A stretch of DNA of 16,389 nucleotides, from the NCBI GenBank assembly GCA_900753285.1, contig CAADYN010000138.1:1-16389 (forward strand). Direction: 5' to 3'. Positions 6,336-13,272 of the stretch are shown here, piece after piece. The notes below the pieces were generated by a model that had not been told where the DNA came from, did not search any database, and was given only the letters and a program-made list of their open reading frames with translations. This stretch comes from Clostridia bacterium. GTDB taxonomy: Bacteria > Bacillota > Clostridia > Oscillospirales > CAG-272. Positions within the stretch are counted from its first letter, which is position 1. Every line of letters begins with the position of its first letter. Position numbers and translations under genes: made by a program.

Positions 6336-7013
6336 ATGCTTGAACTTTTGCTGTCGCTTATCGGAGGAATATCAGCTGTCATGCTGTCGTCCGCAGGGAA
6401 TAACTTTCCGCCGCCGCTCGACAAAAACGAGGAACATGAGCTTTTTCTGAAAATGAGTGAAAACGGGGACGAAAAAGCACGAGAAAAGCTGATAGAGCAT
6501 AATCTAAGGCTCGTCGCGCATATCGTGAGAAAATACTATGCCTCAAGCCAGTGCGAGGACGACCTGATTTCCGTCGGAACGATAGGACTGATAAAATCCG
6601 TCGATTCTTATAACGTGAAAAACGGTACAAGATTCGCAACCTACGCGGCAAAATGCATCCAAAACGAGATTCTGATGTTTTTCCGTGCGCAGAAGAAAAA
6701 CCAGCAGGAGGTGTCGATAAACGAGACGATTGACACGGACAGGGACGGCAATCCGCTCACATACATCGATATAATAAAATGCGACGATACCATAGCCGAC
6801 GACCTTGACACGAAAATAAAGCTGACAAAAGCCGCGGAATACATAATGAACGGGCTTGGCGAGAGGGAGAGGAAGATAATGATAATGCGCTACGGACTTG
6901 ACGGCGGAAAAGCGTGGACTCAGCGCGAGGTGGCGGATAAACTCGGGATATCTCGCTCGTACGTCAGCCGGATAGAGAAGTGCGCCCTCGAAAAGCTCCG
7001 CTCAAAGCTCTGA
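6336..7013 (+). CDS. sigK: Sporulation sigma factor SigK (with pro-sequence)
   Basis: 225 residues; the late mother-cell RNA polymerase sigma factor of endospore formers. After a hydrophobic N-terminus (residues 1-20, MLELLLSLIG onward) comes NNFPPPL at 22-28, matching the NNAFPQPL that follows the pro-sequence cleavage site of Bacillus subtilis SigK. Sigma region 2 spans about 52-118 (EHNLRLVAHIVRKYY, DDLISVGTIGLIKSV, FATYAAKCIQNEIL). Region 4 spans about 165-222, with helix-turn-helix TQREVADKLGISRSYVSRIE at 195-214. The gene is uninterrupted, with no skin-type element at the region-2 position where some species carry one. GGAGGT at 6325-6330 sets the start. It is divergent from the DUF378 gene and just upstream of the infC promoter. 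SigE is the nearest alternative paralog, but the N-terminus and length favour SigK. Confidence 0.88.
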   Translation: MLELLLSLIGGISAVMLSSAGNNFPPPLDKNEEHELFLKMSENGDEKAREKLIEHNLRLVAHIVRKYYASSQCEDDLISVGTIGLIKSVDSYNVKNGTRFATYAAKCIQNEILMFFRAQKKNQQEVSINETIDTDRDGNPLTYIDIIKCDDTIADDLDTKIKLTKAAEYIMNGLGERERKIMIMRYGLDGGKAWTQREVADKLGISRSYVSRIEKCALEKLRSKL

Positions 7014-7061
7014 GATAGTAAAATTTATCCGAAAAACAGGCAAAAACTTTTCACGGGACTA

Positions 7062-7090
7062 TTGACAAAAAAACTCGGATGGTGTATAAT
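7062..7090 (+). promoter_or_regulatory. Consensus sigma-A promoter of infC-rpmI-rplT
   Basis: TTGACA at 7062-7067, a 17-base spacer and TATAAT at 7085-7090, a perfect match to the vegetative consensus. Transcription should begin near 7097 and enter the attenuator leader. Confidence 0.92.
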
Positions 7091-7099
7091 AACTCTCGT

Positions 7100-7216
7100 A
7101 ACAATGAAGCAGAACAGTCTCCGTTCTCACCTTACTGCTATAGGCACGATAAGGTCAATAGATTTCATGTAAGGGTAATTTTGTCGTGCGGAGAAGGTTC
7201 TTTGTGCGATTTTTTG
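7100..7216 (+). ncRNA. L20-type ribosomal leader (attenuator) of the infC operon
   Basis: A 5' leader between a consensus promoter and infC, at the place where Firmicutes carry the L20 leader that lets free ribosomal protein L20 stop transcription. Two exclusive folds can be read. In the terminator, TCGTGC (7184-7189) pairs with GTGCGA (7204-7209) with two G-T wobbles, an inner AGA/TCT adds pairs, and six T follow at 7210-7215. In the alternative, GAAC-AG-TCTCCG (7112-7123) pairs with CGGAGA-AG-GTTC (7189-7200). GCACGA (7144-7149), inside the loop of ACCTTA/TAAGGT (7129-7134/7150-7155), pairs with TCGTGC as a pseudoknot. The second fold uses up the 5' arm of the terminator. Assignment to the L20 leader family is from context and these pairings, not from a covariance search. 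Confidence 0.75.
7184..7216 (+). terminator. Attenuator terminator hairpin upstream of infC
   Basis: TCGTGC-GG-AGA ... TCT-TT-GTGCGA followed by TTTTTTG ends 22 bases before the infC start codon. It competes with the upstream pairings of the leader, so it is expected to be conditional. Confidence 0.7.
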
Positions 7217-7238
7217 TTTATTATGGAGGTGCTTAACT

Positions 7239-7763
7239 ATTAGCGCGAAAGAACTTATAATCAATGATGATATCAGAGCGAAAGAAGTACGTATGCTTGA
7301 CGAGAACAATGGTCAGCTCGGTATAATGAGCCTGAACGACGCCAAAACATACGCATACGACCGCGGTTACGACCTTGTAATGATTGCTCCGTCCGCTACT
7401 CCCCCCGTCTGCCGTGCTATGGACTACGGTAAGTACCGTTACGAAGCCGACAAAAAGGAGAAGGAGACAAGAAAGAAACAGCAGGTCATCGAAGTTAAGG
7501 AAGTTCAGCTTTCTTATAAGATAGAACAGCACGACTTTGAGACTAAGGTGAACCGCGCAATTAAATTCCTTCAGGACGGAAACAAAGTAAGGGTCAGCCT
7601 CAAATTCAGAGGTAGAGAGATCGCGCATCAGGAGCTCGGAAGAGAGAAGCTGGACAACTTTGAAGCTGCGGTTTCGGAGTACGGCACTGTTGAAAAAAGA
7701 CCTGTTCTCGACGGTAAGCAGCTGTTTATGTTTATCGTTCCCGTAAAGAACACGGCTAAGTAA
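7239..7763 (+). CDS. infC: Translation initiation factor IF-3 (AUU start)
   Basis: 174 residues, normal for the family. IF-3 binds the 30S subunit, keeps subunits apart and proofreads initiator tRNA and start codon. The start is taken at ATT 7239, with GGAGGT at 7225-7230 eight bases upstream. From there the protein reads (M)SAKELIINDDIRAKEVRML, which supplies the conserved N-terminal strand. The first in-frame ATG at 7293 would delete these residues and has no ribosome site. The N-domain includes RAMDYGKYRYE at 59-69, the family signature. A charged linker helix follows, then the C-domain with KFLQDGNKVRVSLKFRGRE. An AUU start on infC is known in Escherichia coli and other bacteria, where IF-3 rejects its own start codon and so represses itself. 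First gene of the infC-rpmI-rplT operon. Confidence 0.95.
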   Translation: MSAKELIINDDIRAKEVRMLDENNGQLGIMSLNDAKTYAYDRGYDLVMIAPSATPPVCRAMDYGKYRYEADKKEKETRKKQQVIEVKEVQLSYKIEQHDFETKVNRAIKFLQDGNKVRVSLKFRGREIAHQELGREKLDNFEAAVSEYGTVEKRPVLDGKQLFMFIVPVKNTAK

Positions 7764-7959
7764 TAAGCGCTATTAGTGCGGCTCACGAAATTGCTGAAAC
7801 CGCAGAACATCGACCTCGGCAGAGAAATACGACAAATAAGGAAAACTCTGATTTAAGGTTATTTTACGATAAAAGCCCCTATATTTTAGCCTTTTATCAC
7901 AAAAAATCCGATTTATTCAGAGTATCCTAAGAAATCAACCAACCGAAAGGATAGCAAAA
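7764..7959 (+). other. Structured non-coding spacer between infC and rpmI
   Basis: 196 bases without a gene, much longer than other gaps in this operon. It contains nested inverted repeats. ACTCTGA (7845-7851) pairs with TCAGAGT (7917-7923), enclosing GATAAAAG (7868-7875) paired with CTTTTATC (7891-7898). Further upstream TGCGG (7777-7781) pairs with CCGCA (7800-7804). No T run follows, so it does not look like a terminator. It could be an RNA processing site, a translational control element for rpmI-rplT, or mRNA-stabilising structure. No promoter was recognised in it. Confidence 0.4.
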
Positions 7960-8157
7960 ATGGGAAAGATCAAGACACATAAGGCGTCAGCCAAGAGATT
8001 TGCAGTTACCGGCACAGGTAAGGTTAAGGTGTTCCATTCCGATCACCGTCATAACCTCGGTCAGAAGACTCAGAAGAGAAAGAGACACCTCAGAAGCAGC
8101 CAGATCCTCAGCCCCGCTATGACAGCTAATGTCAAGAGACTGATAAACAAGGATTAA
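7960..8157 (+). CDS. rpmI: 50S ribosomal protein L35
   Basis: 65 residues, very basic, the usual size for L35, a component of the large ribosomal subunit. It begins MGKIKTHKASAKRFAVTGTG and has the RHNLGQKTQKRKRHLR segment typical of the family, ending in TANVKRLINK. AAAGGA lies 10 bases upstream of the ATG. It sits between infC and rplT, the conserved order. Confidence 0.97.
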   Translation: MGKIKTHKASAKRFAVTGTGKVKVFHSDHRHNLGQKTQKRKRHLRSSQILSPAMTANVKRLINKD

Positions 8158-8205
8158 GACTTAAAACGACCGAATACAAAGCAGTAAAGAAAGGATTTAG
8201 ATAAA

Positions 8206-8559
8206 ATGGCAAGAGTTAAGGGCGCAATGATGACGCGCAAGAGAAGAAATAAGGTCTTAAAGGCTGCAAAGGGTTACTGGGGTTCCAAGAGTAAGCACTT
8301 CAAGATGGCTAAACAGGCCGTAATGAAGAGCGGTAACTATGCATACATCGGACGTAAGCAGAAGAAGAGAGATTTCCGTGCTCTTTGGATCACAAGAATC
8401 TCTGCTCAGGCTAAGGTAAACGGCATGAACTATTCTACACTCATGCACGGTCTCAAGGTTGCCGGCATTGATCTCAACCGTAAGATGCTCTCCGAAATCG
8501 CGGTTTCCGACAAGGAAGCTTTCGCCGCACTTTGCGAAACAGCTAAGGCTGCTCTTTAA
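8206..8559 (+). CDS. rplT: 50S ribosomal protein L20
   Basis: 117 residues, the normal length. It is an early assembly protein of the large subunit and, in Firmicutes, the repressor of its own operon through the leader RNA upstream of infC. The basic N-terminal extension (MARVKGAMMTRKRRNKVLK) binds 23S rRNA. The globular C-terminal half (FRALWITRISAQAKVNGMNY, HGLKVAGIDLNRKMLSEIA) is the part known to act in autoregulation. AAAGGA precedes the start, and a hairpin follows the stop codon. Confidence 0.97.
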   Translation: MARVKGAMMTRKRRNKVLKAAKGYWGSKSKHFKMAKQAVMKSGNYAYIGRKQKKRDFRALWITRISAQAKVNGMNYSTLMHGLKVAGIDLNRKMLSEIAVSDKEAFAALCETAKAAL

Positions 8560-8573
8560 TCAGTTGAACATAA

Positions 8574-8605
8574 AAGGGGTGCTCACGTCCTGTGGACACC
8601 CTTTA
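8574..8605 (+). terminator. Probable weak terminator or attenuator after rplT
   Basis: AAGGGGTG (8574-8581) pairs with CACCCTTT (8597-8604) with one G-T wobble. TCAC/GTGGA bases inside can extend the helix. The tail CTTTATTCATAT is T-rich but broken, so read-through into the methyltransferase gene 12 bases later is likely. Confidence 0.55.
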
Positions 8606-8616
8606 TTCATATATAA

Positions 8617-9456
8617 ATGAAAACAGATGAATTTATTTTAGCATACGGAGCCGAATATATACGCTCGCGATCAAATCCGAAATGCGTCGCTCTCTCCAAG
8701 CTGACGGATAAAAAATACCGTGATGAGAGTGAGATGTACCTCGCCGAAGGAGTAAAGCTGACAACCGAAGCCATGCGATATGCCGAATGCGACTGCGTTG
8801 TCGTTTCCTCTACGGCTGCCGAGAAAAACGAGAGAGCCGCAGAATGTGCAAAAGCCGCGCGGGAGAAAAACATTCGCCTGATTGTCTGCGACGACGCGGT
8901 GTTCGAGAAAATTTCAACCGAAAAAGCTCCCCAAGGCGTTATCTGCGCGGTGAAGTATCAGAAAAAACTGCATACCTCCGAAAACTTTGCCGAGTGGCAG
9001 AAAAACAAGCGCATTGTTATGCTGGCGGAGGTGCGCGACCCCGGAAACCTCGGAACGATAATGCGCACGGCTGAAGCTCTCGGAAACGACGGCATTGTTC
9101 TCGCGGGATGCGCGGATATCTATAACTCCAAAACCGTTCGCGCCGCTATGGGAACTTTGTTCAGGCTTCCTGTATTTATCGCAAAGGATGCTGTCGGATG
9201 TATCGACGAAATGCGTTCCCTCGGCAGAAGAGTGATTGCGGCGGCACTGGACGAAAACAGCTTAAAGCTCGGTAAATACGACGTCCGTGAGAGCGACTGC
9301 GTGATAATCGGAAACGAAGGACACGGGCTTGACAAGACGATAATCGACGTGGCGGGATGTACGGTTATGATACCCATGTCGGGCATGACGGAAAGCCTGA
9401 ATGCGTCCTCCGCGGCAAGCTGCATCATGTGGGAATACTACCGCGCGTTTAACTAA
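8617..9456 (+). CDS. TrmH/SpoU-family RNA 2'-O-ribose methyltransferase
   Basis: 279 residues. The N-terminal substrate-binding domain (about 16-115, with SRSNPKCVALSKL and MYLAEGVKLTTEA) is followed by the SPOUT knot domain. Motif 1 is RDPGNLGTIMRTAEALG (Asn144 and Arg150, the conserved catalytic Arg region). Motif 2 is IGNEGHGL (231-238). Motif 3 is IPMSGMTESLNASSAAS (252-268). It transfers methyl from S-adenosylmethionine to a ribose 2'-OH of rRNA or tRNA, and the two-domain layout resembles Bacillus YsgA and RlmB. The target nucleotide cannot be read. The ATG at 8617 is the only start that keeps the N-terminal domain, but no Shine-Dalgarno sequence precedes it, which is unlike every other gene here apart from the weak site before plsX. 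Located after rplT and before dprA, 30 bases upstream of the latter. Confidence 0.9.
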   Translation: MKTDEFILAYGAEYIRSRSNPKCVALSKLTDKKYRDESEMYLAEGVKLTTEAMRYAECDCVVVSSTAAEKNERAAECAKAAREKNIRLIVCDDAVFEKISTEKAPQGVICAVKYQKKLHTSENFAEWQKNKRIVMLAEVRDPGNLGTIMRTAEALGNDGIVLAGCADIYNSKTVRAAMGTLFRLPVFIAKDAVGCIDEMRSLGRRVIAAALDENSLKLGKYDVRESDCVIIGNEGHGLDKTIIDVAGCTVMIPMSGMTESLNASSAASCIMWEYYRAFN

Positions 9457-9486
9457 ATTAAAAAAAGAACGGAGTGAAGCGGAAAA

Positions 9487-10965
9487 ATGAATGACGACAG
9501 AAGAATATATTGGATATGGCTTGCAGAGCTTTTCGGCGCGGGCAGCATTACCGCTTCAAGGCTTATACAGAAATACGCAGATCCGAAGCTGATATACGAG
9601 CGTAAAGCGGACGATATCGAGTGCGACGAATTCTTCACGGACAAGCGCATCGAGAACATCAAGATGAAGCTGATGAACAATTCTCTCGAGCACGCCGCGG
9701 AAATTGCCGAAAAATGCGACAAGCTCGGAATATCGGTCATAACTCCCGACTGCTTCGACTATCCCGATAAGCTGAAAACCATACGCGATTTTCCCCTTGT
9801 GCTGGACTGCCGCGGAAGAATCCCCGAGAACGCCGAGCATTTCCTATGTGCAGTTGTCGGAACACGAAGCATGACTGACTACGGCAGAAGGATAGCGTAT
9901 ACTCTCGGTGCTGGTATTGTGCTCGGCGGCGGAGTTATCGTCAGCGGAATGGCACTCGGAGCGGACAGCATGGCTCTTATCGGCGCGCTTGAAGCGGGAG
10001 GCAGTGTTGTGGCTGTCCTCGGCTCGGGTGTTGACGTAATATATCCGCGTGAGCATAAGGAGCTTTACTCGAGAATAATAAAGGACGGCGCGGTCATATC
10101 GGAATATCCTCCGGGTTCTCCGCCGTCAGCGAAAAATTTCCCCGTCAGAAACCGTATCATGAGCGGACTTTCCGACGCCACCGTAGTGGTTGAAGCCGAC
10201 ATGAAAAGCGGTGCCCTCATTACGGCGCGTCTTTGCCTTGAGCAGGGAAGACGTCTTTTCGCAGTTCCCGGAAAGGTGGGAGACAGCGGCGCGGAAGGTC
10301 CGAACAGTCTTATCAGAGAAGGCGCGCTTCCCGTCATGACTCCCGAGGATGTTATCGCGGAATTCGCCCATGACTACAGAAAAACACTCAGTGTAGACCG
10401 TGCGCACGCCCTTCTACGCGGAGTGGACTATGACATACGCTCAAAGGACGCAATGTCGCGTGCGAGAATCGGAACCGGCGTCGGAAACCGAAACTACTAT
10501 GGGGTAGGAAGCTACGGCGGCAGGCTCAGCGAATACGAAAAAGAAAAACAGCGCGAGTCACATCCGATTAAGTCCGAGAGCTCTAAAGCAGAAGAAAAAT
10601 CGCCCGAGAAGAAAACCGCAAAGCCGAAGGAGCACACGGCGAACAGCATAGCTTCGTTTTTCGGCAGGAAAAAAGGCGATAATATAATAAAAAATGAGAA
10701 ACAAATTGTAAATTCTGATAAAAAATTCATTCCCGCGAAAAAAATAGAGCTGGATATGCTTGATGAAAACGAAATCAAGGTATATAATAGTATGAAACCG
10801 AACGTTCCCGTCCTGCCGGATGAGCTTGCGCACGGAGACATGAGCGTGTCCGACATAATGAGCTCACTGACGATACTGGAAATGGCGGGAGCAGTCGAAT
10901 CCGGCGGAGGAGGATATTACATGAGAACCTCACCGGACGACATAATGCAGTCGCAGAACGACTAA
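9487..10965 (+). CDS. dprA: DNA-processing protein DprA, with long linker
   Basis: 492 residues, longer than the usual 290-370. DprA binds incoming single-stranded DNA and loads RecA during transformation or recombination. Residues about 5-70 are a helical SAM/HhH-like region (YWIWLAELFGAGSITASRLI). Residues about 90-297 form the Rossmann DNA-binding domain: VVGTRSMTDYG (123-133), SGMALGAD (153-160), VLGSGVDVIYP (177-187), EYPPGSPPSAKNFPVRNRI (206-224) and PGKVGDSGAEGPNSLI (261-276). Residues about 300-420 are a charged, Lys/Glu/Ser-rich linker with no recognised fold. Residues about 422-480 are the winged-helix end (LDENEIKVYNSM, VSDIMSSLTILEMAGAV). The DNA encoding the linker near 10680-10745 is noticeably A/T-rich. 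The start has GGAG 13 bases upstream. topA follows after 24 bases, the conserved Firmicute order. Confidence 0.95.
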   Translation: MNDDRRIYWIWLAELFGAGSITASRLIQKYADPKLIYERKADDIECDEFFTDKRIENIKMKLMNNSLEHAAEIAEKCDKLGISVITPDCFDYPDKLKTIRDFPLVLDCRGRIPENAEHFLCAVVGTRSMTDYGRRIAYTLGAGIVLGGGVIVSGMALGADSMALIGALEAGGSVVAVLGSGVDVIYPREHKELYSRIIKDGAVISEYPPGSPPSAKNFPVRNRIMSGLSDATVVVEADMKSGALITARLCLEQGRRLFAVPGKVGDSGAEGPNSLIREGALPVMTPEDVIAEFAHDYRKTLSVDRAHALLRGVDYDIRSKDAMSRARIGTGVGNRNYYGVGSYGGRLSEYEKEKQRESHPIKSESSKAEEKSPEKKTAKPKEHTANSIASFFGRKKGDNIIKNEKQIVNSDKKFIPAKKIELDMLDENEIKVYNSMKPNVPVLPDELAHGDMSVSDIMSSLTILEMAGAVESGGGGYYMRTSPDDIMQSQND

Positions 10966-10989
10966 TATTTTTAAACAGGGGTAGACCTG

Positions 10990-13272
10990 ATGGTAAATCT
11001 TGTAATAATGGAGTCTCCCACAAAGGCGAGCACCGTAAAAAGCTATCTCGGCTCATCGTATAAGGTGGTCGCGTCGAAGGGACATATCCGTGACCTTCCG
11101 AAATCAACACTCGGAATTGATGTAGATAATAATTTTGAAGCACACTATATAAATATAAGAGGAAAAGGCGACCTTATCAAGGAACTCAAAAAGGAAGTTA
11201 AGAACGCCGACAGAATATACCTTGCAACGGACCCTGACCGCGAAGGAGAAGCTATCGCATGGCATCTTATCACGGCTCTCGCTATTCCACCGGAAAAAGC
11301 CAACCGCGTAACTTTCAACTCCGTAACAAAAGCGGTAGTCAAGGAAGGCATAAAGCATCCGCGGCAGATAGACATGGACATAGTAAACGCTCAGCAGGCA
11401 AGACGCATACTTGACAGAATCGTCGGCTATAAGCTCTCCCCGTTCCTTTGGAAAACCGTCAAGAGCGGACTTTCAGCCGGAAGAGTGCAGTCCGTCAGCA
11501 CAAAGATAATTGTCGACAGGGAAAACGAGATAAGGGCTTTTGTTCCCGAGGAATACTGGACAATAGAAGCCGTTCTCCTCACAAAGGACGGAAAAAAAGT
11601 CAAAACAAAGCTCTACGGACTCGCGTCTGACGGAAACAAGCTCTCAATCGGAAACGAAGAAGAAGCGAAGAAGGTATTCGACGCGGTAAACGGTAAGGAT
11701 TTTGCAGTCTCGGATATCAAGCTCGGCAAGAAGCTCAAAAATCCGTCCCCGCCGTTCACAACCTCCACATTACAGCAGGAAGCCTCACGAAAGCTCAATT
11801 ATCAGTCACAGCGCACGATGAAGATAGCGCAGGAGCTTTACGAAGGTATGAACCTCGGCTCGGAATTCGGCGGAGTGCAGGGTCTTATCACGTATATGCG
11901 TACCGACTCCATGAGAATCTCCGATGAAGCAAGGGACGCCGCAAAGACATTCATAACCGAAAAATACGGAGAAGAGTATTATCCCAAAACTCCGCGTGTA
12001 TATAAATCAAAAGGAAACAACGTACAGGACGCGCACGAAGCAATTCGCCCGTCAAACCTGAATCTCGAACCCGCTGCCATAAAGAAGGCTCTCACAACCG
12101 AGCAGTATAAGCTGTATAAGCTCATTTGGGACAGATTTATCGCCAGCCAGATGCAGTCCGCCGAGCTTTCCACCGTTCAGACCGACTTCAACTGCGAGGG
12201 ATATATTTTCAGAACAAGCGGATATACGGTAAAATTCCCCGGATATATGGCGCTGTATGAGGAATCCACGGACGACAAGAACACCGACGACGAAAACGTA
12301 AAGCTGCCGGAAATGAAGGTGGGAGATATTCTCGCGTCGGAAAGCGTTACTCCGGTGCAGCACTTCACCGAACCTCCGGCAAGATATAACGACGCGACGC
12401 TTGTAAAATATCTTGAAGAAAAGGGAATCGGACGTCCGAGCACATACGCGACGATAATTACAACGATAATCTCCCGCGGATACGTCAAGAGAGAAGGCAA
12501 GCAGCTTGTTCCCACACCTCTCGGAGAAGTCACAACCGAGCTGATGTGCGAAAACTTCCCCGATATAGTCGACTGCAAGTTCACGGCGTACATGGAAAGC
12601 CAGCTTGACGATATTGAGAGCGGAAAGACTACCATGCTCGATGTTATATCGGGATTCTACAAAAATTTCAGCGTAGAGCTTGAAACCGCATTCAAAAACG
12701 TAGCCGACCGCGATATCGAGCTGCCCGTTGAAGAGACAGACATAATCTGCGAGCACTGCGGAAGCCGAATGATAGTCAAAAACGGACGTTTCGGTAAGTT
12801 TGCTGCCTGCCCGAACTATCCTGCCTGCAAGAACACAAAACCTCTTGCGAAGACAGGGGACGGACTGGTCGAGAAAAAAGCGGAGAAGACCGACATGAAG
12901 TGTGAGCTTTGCGGAGCGGATATGATACTTCGCACGGGAAGATACGGCTCGTTCTACGCCTGCTCACGCTATCCCGAATGCAAATTCACTAAACAGAAGG
13001 TAAAATCCCTCGGAGTAAAATGCCCGGAATGCGGCTCGGATATTGTGACAAAATACGGCAAAAACAAGACTGTGTTCTATAGCTGCTCGCGCTATCCCGA
13101 ATGCAAGTTCTCGTCGTGGGATATGCCTACAAACGAAAAATGCCCGAAGTGCGGCGGAATGCTGTACCGTAAAAAAGGTAAAAATCAGCTGATATGCAAA
13201 ACTGAAGGCTGCGGCTACAAGGTCGACATACAGAACAGCGAAGATAGCGGAGAGACTGAAACCAATGAATAA
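10990..13272 (+). CDS. topA: DNA topoisomerase I (type IA)
   Basis: 760 residues. It relaxes negative supercoils by transient single-strand breakage. The Toprim domain (1-115) has Glu8 in MESPTKA and DPDREGE (81-87). The core has GLSAGRVQS (161-168) and the catalytic Tyr302 in TYMRTDSMRI. Further core motifs are DAHEAIRPS (347-355) and EKGIGRPSTYATI (477-489). The C-terminus has four Cys4 zinc ribbons: C587/C590/C607/C613, C638/C641/C658/C664, C678/C681/C699/C705 and C718/C721/C736/C741. Bacillus-type enzymes usually have three or four, so this is at the full end. AGGGGT precedes the ATG by 9 bases. The stop overlaps the trmFO start by 8 bases, implying translational coupling. Confidence 0.97.
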   Translation: MVNLVIMESPTKASTVKSYLGSSYKVVASKGHIRDLPKSTLGIDVDNNFEAHYINIRGKGDLIKELKKEVKNADRIYLATDPDREGEAIAWHLITALAIPPEKANRVTFNSVTKAVVKEGIKHPRQIDMDIVNAQQARRILDRIVGYKLSPFLWKTVKSGLSAGRVQSVSTKIIVDRENEIRAFVPEEYWTIEAVLLTKDGKKVKTKLYGLASDGNKLSIGNEEEAKKVFDAVNGKDFAVSDIKLGKKLKNPSPPFTTSTLQQEASRKLNYQSQRTMKIAQELYEGMNLGSEFGGVQGLITYMRTDSMRISDEARDAAKTFITEKYGEEYYPKTPRVYKSKGNNVQDAHEAIRPSNLNLEPAAIKKALTTEQYKLYKLIWDRFIASQMQSAELSTVQTDFNCEGYIFRTSGYTVKFPGYMALYEESTDDKNTDDENVKLPEMKVGDILASESVTPVQHFTEPPARYNDATLVKYLEEKGIGRPSTYATIITTIISRGYVKREGKQLVPTPLGEVTTELMCENFPDIVDCKFTAYMESQLDDIESGKTTMLDVISGFYKNFSVELETAFKNVADRDIELPVEETDIICEHCGSRMIVKNGRFGKFAACPNYPACKNTKPLAKTGDGLVEKKAEKTDMKCELCGADMILRTGRYGSFYACSRYPECKFTKQKVKSLGVKCPECGSDIVTKYGKNKTVFYSCSRYPECKFSSWDMPTNEKCPKCGGMLYRKKGKNQLICKTEGCGYKVDIQNSEDSGETETNE

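Noticed and set aside
7293..7295. ATG start for infC
   Set aside because: It removes the conserved IF-3 N-terminus and lacks a ribosome site; ATT at 7239 fits both.
12052..12756. A 234-codon minus-strand open frame
   Set aside because: Antisense to topA, no family features.
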